Source: Malaya genurostris (lineage: Eukaryota; Arthropoda; Insecta; Diptera; Culicidae). From it: 64,000 nt of DNA. The DNA is taken from contig NC_080572.1 of NCBI RefSeq assembly GCF_030247185.1, forward strand, positions 246,852,570-246,916,569. The letters run 5' to 3'. A program made the translations under genes and the position numbers. Below are positions 1 through 10,103 of the stretch, in pieces (position 1 is the first letter of the stretch; every line of letters begins with the position of its first letter). The notes under the pieces were generated by a model. The model worked only from the letters and a program-made list of their open reading frames with translations, was not told the DNA's origin and ran no database searches.

Positions 1-167
1 TTCATTGAACAGAGTGTCGTACATTCACGCTAAAGACTGTCCCAGAAAGTATGGACGCACTTTGATTTCGCTGTAAACAATTCACAAGTGTTAGATATTC
101 AAATTTTATTCATTATACAGATAATATTAGACTACAGCAACAGAAAATTATTCTCAACATTTGCTAC

Positions 168-683
168 TTAGCCATTGTAGACTAGTTGGCGCACCTTTTT
201 GCGAACGTTCCTCAATAAATTCTCTACAGACTTCTTGGCGGCAAGTTTTGACACCTTTTCCAATCTTTTTCGAACCGAGGAATTGTTTCGGCTGCCGAGA
301 CATGTTTCCTAAGATGTTCCTTCGTTAGTGCCCAAAATTCCTCAATTGATCGAAGTTGTGGTCAACTTGGTGGATTCATGTCTTTTGGGACGAAAGTGAC
401 ATTTTTGGTAGTATACCATTCTACCATTGATTTCAAGTAGTGGCAAGAAGCAAGATCTGGCCAGAAGACAACTGGATCCTTGTGGCTCCGAATCATGGGT
501 AGAAGTCGTTTTTGTAAACATTCCTTTGATGTACATTTCGCTGTTCATTGAAGCAGTGGTGATGAAGGGTCTCGAAATCTTACCGCAGCTACAAATTGTT
601 TGCCAGACCATAGCTTTCGTACCAAATTTTTCGACTTCAATCGATGTCTCGGACTGGTTTAACATTTGCTCTTCTCACACCGT
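168..683 (-). pseudogene. DD37E transposase, C-terminal part
   Basis: The minus-strand reading contains the family blocks SETSIEVEKFG, AMVWQ and ICSCGK, followed by a degraded second-Asp region and a C-terminus ending VYNG before a stop near 168. The same blocks occur in the better copies at 7171-8145 and 26854-27560. The reading is cut at 684-686, exactly where the mariner entered at a TA. Frameshifts separate the blocks, so no functional protein is made. In related copies the Asp to Glu spacing is that of DD37E. Confidence 0.8.
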
Positions 684-686
684 ATA

Positions 687-1438
687 ACACATGGATCAAT
701 CAGTCCCGAGACTAAAGCAGAGATGGCGCTCGTAGTTAACCAGTAACCACGTCTTTCTAGAGTACTAACCTTTGCTTGAAACGGGTCAAGAAACAGCTGA
801 GTTATCGAGGTTGGAGTAAAGTCGTTTTGTAGTTTGTTTAAAAAATGGAAAAAACCGAGTTTCGTGTTTTGATAAAAAATTGTTTTTTTATGGGTAAAAA
901 CACCGTGCAAGCGAAACAATGGATTGAAAAATGTTATCCGGACTCTTCTCCATCAAAAACAACGGTTTGTCGGTGGTTCGCCGAGTTTAAACGTGGTCGT
1001 ACCGACACAAATGACGCGGAACGCTCGGGTAGACCTGTGGAAGCCGTAACACCGGAAAATGTGAGTGAAGTGACAAAAATTATAATGAAAGATCATAAAG
1101 TGAAGCTCCGTGAGATTGTTGAGATGACACAGATATCATATGGAAGTGTATTTACTATCCTTCATGAAAAAGGTTTCTTCCAAGTGGGTGCCGCGATTGC
1201 TTTCGATGGAACAAAATGCACCCTGCCACAAGACGATGAAAACAATGGCGAAATTGAACGAATTGGGATTTGATCTGCTTCGCCACCCACCAAACCCCCC
1301 CCCCCCCCCCACCCCCCCATACTCGACAGATTTAGCCCCCAGTGACAACTGTCACTTCTCTGATCGTAAAAAAATGCTCCAGGGAAAAAGATTTGGCTCA
1401 AATGAGGAGGTCATCGCTGAAACTGAAACTTATTTTGA
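687..1438 (+). mobile_element. Mariner element, 3' end lost, inside the DD37E element
   Basis: The insertion begins right after a TA in the DD37E sequence (685-686). It carries a short leader and a mariner transposase reading on the plus strand, opposite to its host. The right end is missing: similarity stops after the block ETYFE and the sequence returns to the DD37E element near 1438-1441. About 150 bp of host element is also absent between the two junctions, so a deletion followed the insertion. Confidence 0.8.
845..1438 (+). pseudogene. Mariner transposase, truncated and frameshifted
   Basis: The ATG at 845 starts a reading with mariner-type N-terminal helix-turn-helix sequence (MEKTEFRVLIK, then WFAEFKRGRTDT, then ERSGRP). 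The catalytic core is largely deleted: the reading jumps from the HTH linker to NAPCHKTMKTMAKLNELGF, the region of the second Asp. After a frame change it continues into a damaged form of the block PYSPDLAPSD and ends in EEVIAETETYFE. A run of about 17 C residues near 1297-1315 expands the Pro-rich motif. The first Asp is missing and the Asp before NAPCH reads as Glu-Gln. It is dead. Confidence 0.85.
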
Positions 1439-1483
1439 AATGCCCACTTTTTTGGTCACATCCCGAACTGAAACCTCCTTCTT

Positions 1484-1736
1484 TTACTCTAACGCCTTCA
1501 GTATACGTTTATCCAACTGAGGGTTAGCAGAACCTTTTTTTGGACCCGTTTTCGGCTTATCCTCAAAGTTGTTATCCTCACCGAACTTCCTGATTGCGTT
1601 TCGAACGGCGTTTTCACTTACTCCTTCCATTTTTGCTATCTTTCTCAGTGACAGTTCGCGTTCTGTGCACCATTTGTACACAATTTGTCGACGTTGTTCT
1701 GCTGAAAGTCCACGCATTTCGAAACAAACTAATGAA
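1484..1736 (-). pseudogene. DD37E transposase, N-terminal part
   Basis: The likely start is the Met of MRGLSAEQRRQIV, as in the copy at 26854. The reading contains a helix-turn-helix segment (LSLRKIAKMEGVSENAV), then FGEDNNFEDKPKTGPKKG, a linker typical of Tc1-like paired domains. It runs open into LDKRILKALE and is then broken by the mariner junction. The open frame extends upstream to 1852, but that part is 5' UTR and TIR, not conserved protein. Confidence 0.8.
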
Positions 1737-1872
1737 AACGAATAAACAACTGCACAAGTGATTAGAGAAGAGTGTAAACAACAGGACGCAGCCATAAAAA
1801 TTGACAGATTCTGAACCATTGCGAAATGGCAGCGGTTTTTGGTTTCGTCCATACTTTCTGGGACAGTCTTTA

Positions 1873-2251
1873 TTATTCTTTCTCCATGTTACAAGGAAAA
1901 TGATCAGCAATTTATGATTAAATTTTCAACAGTGTGAGTTAACCATGAAAAACGCAAAAAATAGGTTTTCTCGAACTTTTTGAAACGATCTTTCTTGTCT
2001 TTCTCGTAGCCGCAACGACGATTTTGAGCTAGTCAGGCACATGTCTGTCCCAATGTTCAACATGACGAATATAAAGCATAATGCCATTGTTTCAAATCGA
2101 TACATTTTTGTTGTGCTTCAAACGGAACTGGACGTTGTGTTGAGAACCTTCCAACAACAGCAACAAGTGACCTTCGGCATTGTATAACACCTCAAACACT
2201 CAGATCGTGCTCTCGTAGCCATTTCGGACATCGTAGCGAGCAGTTTTCAAC
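1873..2251. other. No gene; includes a short dispersed-repeat fragment
   Basis: At 1886-1950 the sequence resembles 35310-35392 (shared core GATCAGCAATTTATGAT, then GTGTGAG). It is therefore a fragment of the dispersed repeat that also occurs at 4192, 12050 and 35185. The rest, to 2251, shows no coding or repeat signal I recognise. Confidence 0.5.
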
Positions 2252-2253
2252 TA

Positions 2254-2985
2254 AGGAGTGTATCGAAAATAAGCTATTCACAAATTTTTCTTGTAAATTA
2301 TGATAAAAAACGATATTTTATTCAAACTAATATTTGATCCTTTATTGTACGAGGTTAAATTTGAACATAATGAAAACCAGACGAAATATAAGTTATTCCT
2401 TCACGAATTTTCGAACTTTTGATCGAACGCTCTTCATCAAGTTTCGGATAAGTGTTGTATCCCATTTTTGGACGCTTGAGCCCAAATTTGTTTGACCTCC
2501 TGCATGTTCCCAGTTGCCTTGCCAGTCTTCTTGAAGACCCTCTTCACGCCCAGTAACGTTCGATGAGTCGAAGCTGAGGGCAATTTAGTGGATTGATATT
2601 TTTCTCAACGAAATTTATACTCTTTTCCGCAAGCCAATTGAGAGTGGTTTTGGCATAGTGAGCCGACGCTAAATCCGACCAAAACCGCAGAGGTGTACTA
2701 TGCTTCTTATATAAAGGCAGCAATCTCTTCTGGAGACACTCAGATCGATAAATTTCTGCATTTATAGTTCCTGTAGTGTAAAAAATAGTTGACTTCAAAC
2801 CACAGGAACATATTGCTTGCCATACCAGTACCTTTCGACCGAATTTCTCCACTTGAATCGACCTGTCCGCATCGCTCACATCCTCCCCATCCGCACAGCA
2901 TGCTGTGATCTGAGCATAAAAAACCATCACAAATACTTGCGTACAACACAAATGTATATGGATAGCCTATTTTCGATACACTCCT
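2254..2985 (-). mobile_element. Internally deleted DD37E element, second family, intact TIRs and TA duplication
   Basis: The ends are near-perfect inverted repeats beginning AGGAGTGTATCGAAAATA, flanked by TA at 2252-2253 and 2986-2987. The same family appears longer at 53010-54260. Compared with that copy, the 5' part of the gene (HTH and first Asp) is deleted, leaving 732 bp. With both TIRs present, it could once have been moved in trans by an intact relative. Confidence 0.9.
2412..2860 (-). pseudogene. DD37E transposase, catalytic half
   Basis: The minus-strand reading contains QVEKFGRKVLVWQAICSCG, then TGTINAEIY, LQKRLLPLY, FWSDLASAHYAKTTLNWL and LNCPQLRLIERYWA. Between the Asp of WSDLAS and the Glu of LIERYWA I count 37 residues, which defines DD37E. 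The open frame extends to 2951, but upstream of about 2860 it joins 5' UTR sequence (compare 54180-54260), so the first Asp and the DNA-binding domain are gone. The C-terminal tail near 2412 is frameshifted. Confidence 0.85.
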
Positions 2986-3099
2986 TAGCTATCGTAATCT
3001 ATTTTGATTTAACTTCATTTTTGTCAGTGAACTTACTACAGATATCCACCATGATTACCCTGAGTAGTGTAGAAAGTATCTGTGCTTTTCAAAAAAATA

Positions 3100-4150
3100 T
3101 CGTTTTCACCTACATATACCAAACTTGGTGGCAATTCGTTTAGTTATTTTGTAGTTATGCTGAGATTTAAATGCACTTGCGTTCATAGACAGATAAAGAT
3201 CATTTTCCCTTAGTTCTTTGAATTTCCCGTCAAAATGGAACCAGATCTTCTGAAATTATTTAAAGAAAATTGCGTTGCATTAAAATTAACAGCAGCAATA
3301 CTATCTACTACTGTTGTTTGCATGGTCTTCAAAAATTATCGATTCTTGTCAAATTTTATGAATTGTTTCATGAAATAACCCCCCCCCCTCCCCCTCCTGT
3401 CAATAACACTTGCTACGCTTCCTCTTCTATAAAAATACCTTTATGTCTATTTCTGAAGAGCAAGAAATACATGTGCCAAGTTTTATAGCTATAGCAATTC
3501 GTGCAGTAGTTCCGGAGTTATGCCGTTACAAACATTACACTCCCTTTTTTGGAGGCTCACCCTCCCTCACGAATATCCTAAGTTGTGCAAAAAGTATCTA
3601 TGGTCTTCAAAACGCACCGATTCTCGTCAAATTAGATAATTTTCTAATGACCTATAAAAATATTCTTATAACCATCTCTCAAGAGCAGATATACAGGTGC
3701 CAAGTTTGATAACAATCCGTTAAGTAGTTTCGGAGTTATGCCATTACAAACATTACACTCCTCTTTTTAATGGTACTTGCTACATCCATTCCCCATATAA
3801 TCATATCTAAGCTATGCAAACTGTTTCAAAGGTCTTCAAAAAATATTGATTTTCGTCAAGTTGTTTGAATTTTTTCATGACTAAACCCCCCCCCCCCCCT
3901 TTAATAACGCTCCATACGCTCCCTCTCCTATAGAAATACACTTCTAACCATCTTTGAAGAGCTAGAAGTACATGTGCCACGTTCGATAGCAGTCCACCCT
4001 GTACGTTCGGAGTTATGCCCTTACAAACAATACACTACCACTTGCTACATCCTCCCCCATATAATCTTATCTAACATTTGCAAAATGTTTCTATGGTCTT
4101 AAAAATGTATCGATTCTCGTCAAATTAGACAAATTTTTTCATGACATTTT
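3100..4150. repeat. Degenerate tandem array, period about 230-270 bp, with C-rich tracts
   Basis: A unit recurs about four times. The marker GGTCTTCAAAA/TTCTCGTCAAATT lies near 3335, 3602, 3832 and 4095. A second marker, GTTATGCC(A/G)TTACAAACA, lies near 3518, 3736 and 4015, and a partial one near 3150. Spacings are about 267, 230 and 263 bp. Two units hold long C runs (about 3380 and 3888). The small open frames in this stretch follow the repeat and are not genes. Confidence 0.75.
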
Positions 4151-5520
4151 TTCTGTCGACCGAAGCGAGATAACCGTTCACAGCCCCAATTTTTGACGTG
4201 AATTCGTCTTACTTCACTATGGAGCATCTCCTCGAAATTCGCCTTGCAGTAGAACTGAAACTAGAATTTCGATCAAATTGAAAAAAGTCGATTCTCGCAG
4301 CGTCGGTATCCATTTTATCTTACGTAGATGTCAATGTATATCTCACTCATCGAAATTTAGATCCACATGCGACGAATCGTAGAGCGGGGATGATTGAGGG
4401 TCTGGTTACCCCACATAATAAGTCAAATATCAACACTAAACCTCCTTAGCCGTGACACTGATCCAGTAACCATAAAAAGTTCCACCGAATCGAGTAAAGA
4501 TACCGTTTCCAGATCAAAACCAGCACTTCGCTTGTATCAACTGAAAACAAGGTTACTTAAGAACACATTAGATTTGTTTGCCTAAACAAGACCATAATGG
4601 CAAGTATCAAGCCGTGTCTCTCGTTCCCAGAAAAAAAAATCACTTCCGCTCCTGTTTTGACATCGGATACTAACGGTAACCTTGATATGGAATTTCATCA
4701 CATCATTCATTGGCTTCTTGTTGGCTTGGTTCCGATCGAAAGACACCGGAATTTGCGGGTGTGCTTCATAAATTCTCAAATTTCACTCAACCCAGAAGCC
4801 AGGGGAATCTGCCATTTTCTTACTTCCAAACAATGGATGCCAGGATAATGGAACACTTTTGCTTCCTGTCTTGTGGCGATAATTGCTGGAATTAGTTGAC
4901 ATGTGCAGCCTTGGGTTTATAAATTAATGAATGCGAAAACGATAAGCTGATATCAAAACATCGTTCATTGTTCATGTAGGTAGAATTGGTTTTGTTGGAA
5001 TGCGGAAGTTCGGTGATAATTTGGAAGATTTCCGGCCAGATGCAAGCTAGTTTGAGCGTCATTGAACGAGGAATAAAAAACTTATTTGGCTGCGCCTAAA
5101 AGCTTCGAGTTCCATTTAAAAATTTATGCCAGAGTAATGCCTTATTTCCGGTATTTGTGAATTGCCAAAATGAAGGGAAAAGTTGTAGTTTCCAAATGGC
5201 GGTGCTTTGAATGAAAATGGGAAACCTGAATACTGTCCAAACACTGAGAAATCACTGGACACTTACTTTTAGACCCAGTACTACTGAGGTACGATATCCC
5301 AAATCAAAATAAAGTTCTAAAGTTCCTGAAGAAAAAACAAAAGACGAAGTAAGATAACATAAAGCTGTTAATCAAAGCCAACCGTTCTAAAAATATATCC
5401 TCATGAGCGGATGATGTAAAAACTAAAACGATTAATTTGTTTGTTTCTACATTTCGTCTTCGACTCATCAGTGTGCGAACAGTTCACGTTGAACTACTAA
5501 CGCAACTTAGCTTTGTAACA
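4150..5520. other. No gene recognised; one dispersed-repeat fragment
   Basis: At 4192-4270 lies a fragment of the GTCTTAC-TTCACTATGG dispersed repeat shared with 12050 and 35185. At 5450-5490 a piece resembling the MITE at 38472 occurs (core TTTCGTCTTCGACTCATCAGTG). Short open frames near 4394-4895 show no recognisable domain and overlap on both strands. Confidence 0.5.
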
Positions 5521-5599
5521 TAAAGACTGTCCCAGAAAGTATGGACGCAACCAAAAACCGCTACCATTTTCGCAATAATTCAGAATCTGTCCATTTTAA

Positions 5600-7165
5600 T
5601 GTGGAACACATTTTTGTTTTCTATATACGGGTGCAAACTAGAAACTCAAGAAAAATACTCGTAGAAATGTGGTCAGGTTTTGAACAATTACAGCTCAGTC
5701 AATTTTGTATCAATTATTAATATTATGTCACCATTTGATTGAAAATATTTCTACGTATTGATTTGAATGTACATAGCCATATATTTTTATTTGTATATGA
5801 TTGAAATGTTGATGAATCGCTAGCAGTGTCCTATTTTGTCTGCAAAAAATCCCCGGCATACCGGATTTCCCTGCCATAGTCGACGGTTTGAAGGAGTAAG
5901 AGATATATCGAAGGGAAAGCATCGCTCTGATTGGTCAATCGAATCAAAAGCGAAGCTGTTGGAAGCACGCGAATCTATAAATAGAAGCAAAATTATAGCT
6001 AACGTTTCAGTCCTATGCGTAGTATGCTAGAGGTAGGTTATTGCTAGACAGCAAGACAAAAAGTGCCATAAAACGATTTGAAGCTTTAACTGGTATGCTC
6101 TGATCTTTTGTCATGCAAGGTCGGATGAAATTCCATGTTATGTCGTTTCACCTGAGAAAATGACCACTACCCCAGGGTAAATTTTGAGTGCATAAGATTA
6201 ATTTCTAATTTATATAAGATGAACTCGATTGATGATGAGATAAAGTTTATCGCTTCAACCAAAATCGCAGAAGGATAGTAATGGTAGAGAAACGCTATAA
6301 AAATAACTGCTTGCGTACAAAACTTGAACACAAGCTTGGCGAAGAGAAGCTTAAATATCGATATCCGTATCGCAAGCATTTACAAACATATAATTGCATA
6401 CATTTGGGCTACTGATGTAATTTCGTACAAAACAAATAACAAATCACGACTATTAGGTTTTTCGCAACGCTGTTTTATTTCATATGGACTGATCTACTTT
6501 AGATCTACAACTGAAACATGTCAATCCCGACGCTGAGATTTAGTTCTATTTTTCGAGTACAAATTTAAAACAGGTTTAAAACTGCTCGACGAAATTGTTT
6601 TAAATTAATGAATATTTGAAACACGAATAGAACACTGTTTTAATTTTTTTGTGCGTGAGCGTCTGCTACGAAATCTGAGAGACGAGATGTCAAAGCGTCG
6701 AATGACATTTCAGAAATTATCAATATAAGCGTTAAATGTTTTGCACTGAATAATACAGTTTCATTTAGAAGCATTCCAGCTCACTATGACCTGTAAAAAT
6801 ATGCATATCGTTTTCGGAATCATTAATTTAGTTTGTTTGTTTCTGATTTGAAACAGTGAAGTGAATAGACACAACACCAATACATTTACAGAAATATATA
6901 GAACAGATTTTAAATCTTTCCGTTGAGATCGTCAAGCTCGAGTTTTATTTTTGATAGTTTCAAATTATACAACAGTATGTCATTTTAGAACAGATATCCG
7001 TCACAGCGTTGCGAATAGTCTTAGAGTCTATATTCTGGGTTCGCGTGTTCAGTGTAGGTTCCTAATAAATATCAATCTAAGCAGACTCTCGTGCATTTGC
7101 CGATTCAAAAGTGTGACGATTAATTGAAAATACAAAAAAAAATTGACGATTAATTGAAATACAAC
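5600..7165. mobile_element. Insert in the DD37E element, containing a promoter-like repeat
   Basis: The boundaries are inferred from the loss and return of DD37E similarity. The first about 425 bp (5601-6025) are repeated at about 34663-35070, so at least that part is dispersed. The rest is AT-rich and carries only small unrecognised open frames. No TIR or target duplication is evident. Near 7105-7160 a short direct repeat (GACGATTAATTGAAA) lies by the right junction. Confidence 0.55.
5926..6012 (+). promoter_or_regulatory. Core-promoter-like module: inverted CCAAT, TATA box, initiator
   Basis: GATTGG (inverted CCAAT) lies near 5929, a CTATAAATAG TATA box at 5975-5984, and TCAGT, the arthropod initiator pentamer, at 6007-6011. 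The TATA to initiator distance is about 33 bp, right for a real start site. A second copy at about 35008-35065 keeps the CCAAT to TATA spacing (48 bp) but diverges just after the TATA box. The arrangement recalls TATA-plus-CCAAT promoters such as those of histone genes. That comparison is inference, and no coding region follows. Confidence 0.5.
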
Positions 7166-7170
7166 AAAAA

Positions 7171-8145
7171 GTGTACAAGTGGTGCACAGAACGCGGACTG
7201 TCACTGAGAAAGATAGCAAAAATGGAAGGAGTAAGTGAAAAAGCCGTTCGAAATGCAATCAGGAAGTTCGGTGAGGATAACACCTTTGAGGATAAACCGA
7301 AAACGGGTCACAAAAAAGATACTGCTAACCCTCGGTTGGATAAACGTATACTGAAGGCGTTCGAGCAAAAGAAGGAGGTTTCAGTTCGGGATGTGGCCAA
7401 AAAGTGGGCATTTCGAAGTCAAATGTTCTTCGTACTAAAGAACGTTTGAATCTTCGAACCTATAAGAAGCAGAAACAACCAAAACGTAGTCCGAAACAAG
7501 AAGCATCGAGCAGGTCGAGGGTTCGAAAGCTATACGATTCTTGCTGGAAATTTGAACTGTATAATCATGGACGACGAAACCTACGTGAAACTCGATTTCA
7601 AATCCTTGCGGGACCACACGGTGCGAGAAGGGCAAATGTTAAACCAGTCCGAGACATCGATTGAAGTCGAAAAATTTGGTAAGAAAGCTATGGTCTGGCA
7701 AGCAATTTGTAGCTGCGGTAAGATTTTGAAACCCTTTATCACCACTGTTTCAATTAACAGCGAAATATACATCAAGGAATGTTTACAAAAACGATTTCTA
7801 CACATGATTCGAAACCACAAGGATCCTGTTGTCTTCTGGCCAGATCTTGCTTCTTACCACTACTCGAAATCAACGATAGATCAACGTATACTACCAAAAA
7901 TGTCACTTTCGTCCCAAAAGACATGAATCCACCAAATTACACACAACTTCGACAGATTGAGGAATTTTGGGCATTTTGGGAAAGCACATCTTAGAAAACA
8001 TGTCTCGGCAGCCAGTTCGAAAGAGGTTGGAAAAAAGTTCGAAAGAGATTGGAAAAAAGTGTCAAAACTTTTCGCCAAGAAGTCTGTACGGAATTTAATG
8101 AGGAACGTTCACAAGAAGGTGTGTCAGCTAGTCTACAATGGCTAA
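7171..8145 (+). pseudogene. DD37E transposase, most complete copy of its family here
   Basis: The HTH part (LSLRKIAKMEGVSEKAV, then FGEDNTFEDKPKTG) starts near 7171 without its initiating Met. A frame change near 7400 leads into LNLRTYKKQKQPKRSPKQ. A second leads into IMDDETYVKLDFKSL (first Asp), EVEKFGKKAMVWQ, INSEIYIKECLQKR and FWPDLASYHYSK (second Asp). A third frame carries VTFVPKDMNPPNYTQLRQIEEFWAF (Glu) and a tail ending LVYNG at 8145. At least three frameshifts kill it. The open frames divide this one gene into several pieces. Confidence 0.88.
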
Positions 8146-8282
8146 GTAGAAAATGTTGAGAATAATATTCTGTTGTTGTAGTCTAATATTATTAGTATAT
8201 CGAATAAAATTTGAATATCTATCTCTTGTAAAGTATTTACAGCGAAATCAAAGTGCGTCCATACTTTCTGGAACAGTTTTTA

Positions 8283-10059
8283 GCTAATGAATGCCAGTTA
8301 CTAGAGTATTTTCCAATGAAAAAACCAAATGTTTGAACACAATTTAAAAAAATTTAAAAAAAATTCTCTTCCGCCATGTTTTATAAACATGCTCGAAAGT
8401 ATTTTCTGTCAAAAGCAAGAAAGGATACCTTTTCGTTTGCCCTAATATCAGATATTGCAGTTTAAAAATAACCTATTTTTGAACTAGTTTTGCTCATAAC
8501 TTCGGTTCAGAAAACGCTACCTGAATACGCCAGTCATTAAAAAATTGGTTTTAACTAACTCTAAAAGATGTTCAAAGATACCTATACGAAAAGAGAAAAA
8601 TATAAATACTAGAGCAAAAAATCTGATTTTTTGAGGAACACCCTAAGTTGCTCTTTAAAAATAGCTGTAACACTAAAACCGTTGCAGATACTACTATGGT
8701 GTCCTCAGCAAAGCTGCTCGATATAAGTTTATCTACAATTTTGCCGAAGAATGCAGTCCTCTATCTCAATACATCCGGAAAATTAGTTTTAGATCACCTT
8801 AATAATAAGAGCCACCCTAATAACATGTACATCGACATATGGCTTATCTTCACTGATCATTTGTTTTGAAGACATCATAGCTCTAAAGTATAAGGTTAGG
8901 CCACAAATGTTGTTGTCCCCCTAAATTGTAGATCCGGACCACTGTGCAACGCAATATAAGTCGGAAATTTTAAAATTTCCTATCTTCTATATATTTTTTG
9001 AGATTCTGTGGTGAACATAAAACAAAATCAAAATTCTAGTAGTTATCAATTGCGTTTGGAAAGTGCATAATAATTGTTTAGACCTTTTGTGCAATACAAA
9101 AATATAATTATATTTAGAGTTTAGGTATATTTATCAGAATTTTTAGGATTGTCAGTGAAATCCAAGTTTCAGTTTTTTTTCGTAAATTTTGTTCATAATA
9201 AATTTCCAACTAAAATAATAAAAGAATATATGTGCTATAATTTAAAAGTTTCGTTTTGATTTTGTTTGGCAAAATTTTCCCTATGATAGAAATTCTCTGT
9301 ATTTGTACCAAATTTCTTGAGATTCTTTGAACGGATATATAATTTTGTTCATCAATACATTGTTTCTGGTAATGATTCCAATATTTTGAATCAAAAAAAT
9401 GTACATGTCATCGCTTTAATTTTTGAGTTTTATACAAACATGTGAAAAAAATATGAAAATTTCATATATATTTAGAAATTTATCGATTATTTAAGGTTCT
9501 CTTTTGATAGTGCAAGAATGGTAGTAGGGCGAAAATTGTAGCTGGTATCACTAGCAATCGAATTTTGTGTAAAAATATATAGGTCATCGCTTTGAAATTC
9601 GAGATATTTACGATCATTGTAAAAAGTCTCACTTTTTCTGAGGTCATCTATCTACAGTTTTCATTATAACTTTGGGTAGAAAACCCTATCTTTCGTTTTT
9701 TTCAGTGAATTTTATTTCTGGAAGTAGTATCTTTTCAATGGTGAACAAATTTCGAAAGTCGGTTGATTAACAACAAAGTTATGACTCGGTAAAGTTGAAG
9801 TTCTCAATATCCGATTCGCGATGCAGGTGCCGCATGAATGCAGATAGGGCATATTTCGAGCTTGAAAAAGAAACTTGGAACGGAAAAAATCCGATTTTCA
9901 TTAGTTTTTCCTAAGCGATCGTCAATAATGATATCCTCAAAATAATCTACAAACATCACAAAATTTGAAGGTGTAAAATTTATCTAAATTGGTCAAGTAA
10001 CAACTGAACTATGATAGCTCAAAGTTACCGTTCCAACTTGTTTTGAGGCTTGGTATTAG
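8283..10059. other. AT-rich, no gene seen
   Basis: Low-complexity AT-rich DNA with only tiny open frames. Some phrases (for example around 8640 and 9640-9800) have the look of old mosquito repeats, but I find no second copy in this window and assign no family. Confidence 0.45.
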
Positions 10060-10103
10060 GAGTGTTAAGCTTAAAACCTCTATAAGTGAAACAAACAAAC
10101 AAA
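10060..10103 (+). repeat. Possible SINE 3' tail fragment
   Basis: TTAAAACCTCTATAAGTGAAACAAAC resembles the 3' end of the SINE at 36186-36340 (TTAAAGCCTCTATAATTGAAACAAAA). Only the tail is recognisable, without the tRNA-like head. Confidence 0.4.

Larger units (their letters stand above)
33..1870 (-). mobile_element. DD37E Tc1/mariner element, TA-flanked, with a mariner fragment in its middle
   Basis: Both ends carry the same inverted repeat, AAGACTGTCCCAGAAAGTAT, each flanked by TA (31-32 and 1871-1872), the usual target of Tc1/mariner elements. The transposase reads on the minus strand, its N-terminal part at 1484-1736 and its C-terminal part at 168-683. The piece between is replaced by a mariner (687 to about 1438). 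Related copies start at 5523 and 26688, which fixes what is missing: roughly the linker before the first catalytic Asp. The element is dead. Confidence 0.88.
5523..8280 (+). mobile_element. DD37E element with both TIRs, split by a 1.6-kb insert
   Basis: The left end AAGACTGTCCCAGAAAGT follows TA at 5521-5522. The right end, CTTTCTGGAACAGTTTT, precedes TA at 8281-8282. The left arm matches the other copies to about 5600. DD37E sequence resumes near 7165 with the transposase N-terminal region. The stretch between is foreign. Transposase and TIRs belong to the same family as 33-1870 and 26688-27560. Confidence 0.85.

Noticed and set aside
3100..4150. CRISPR-like array
   Set aside because: Units are long, diverged and have no short identical repeats with unique spacers; the genome is eukaryotic.
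8938..8950. CCACTGTGCAACG as a possible Transib right end
   Set aside because: No partner CACAGTGG end preceded by CAACG is present nearby.
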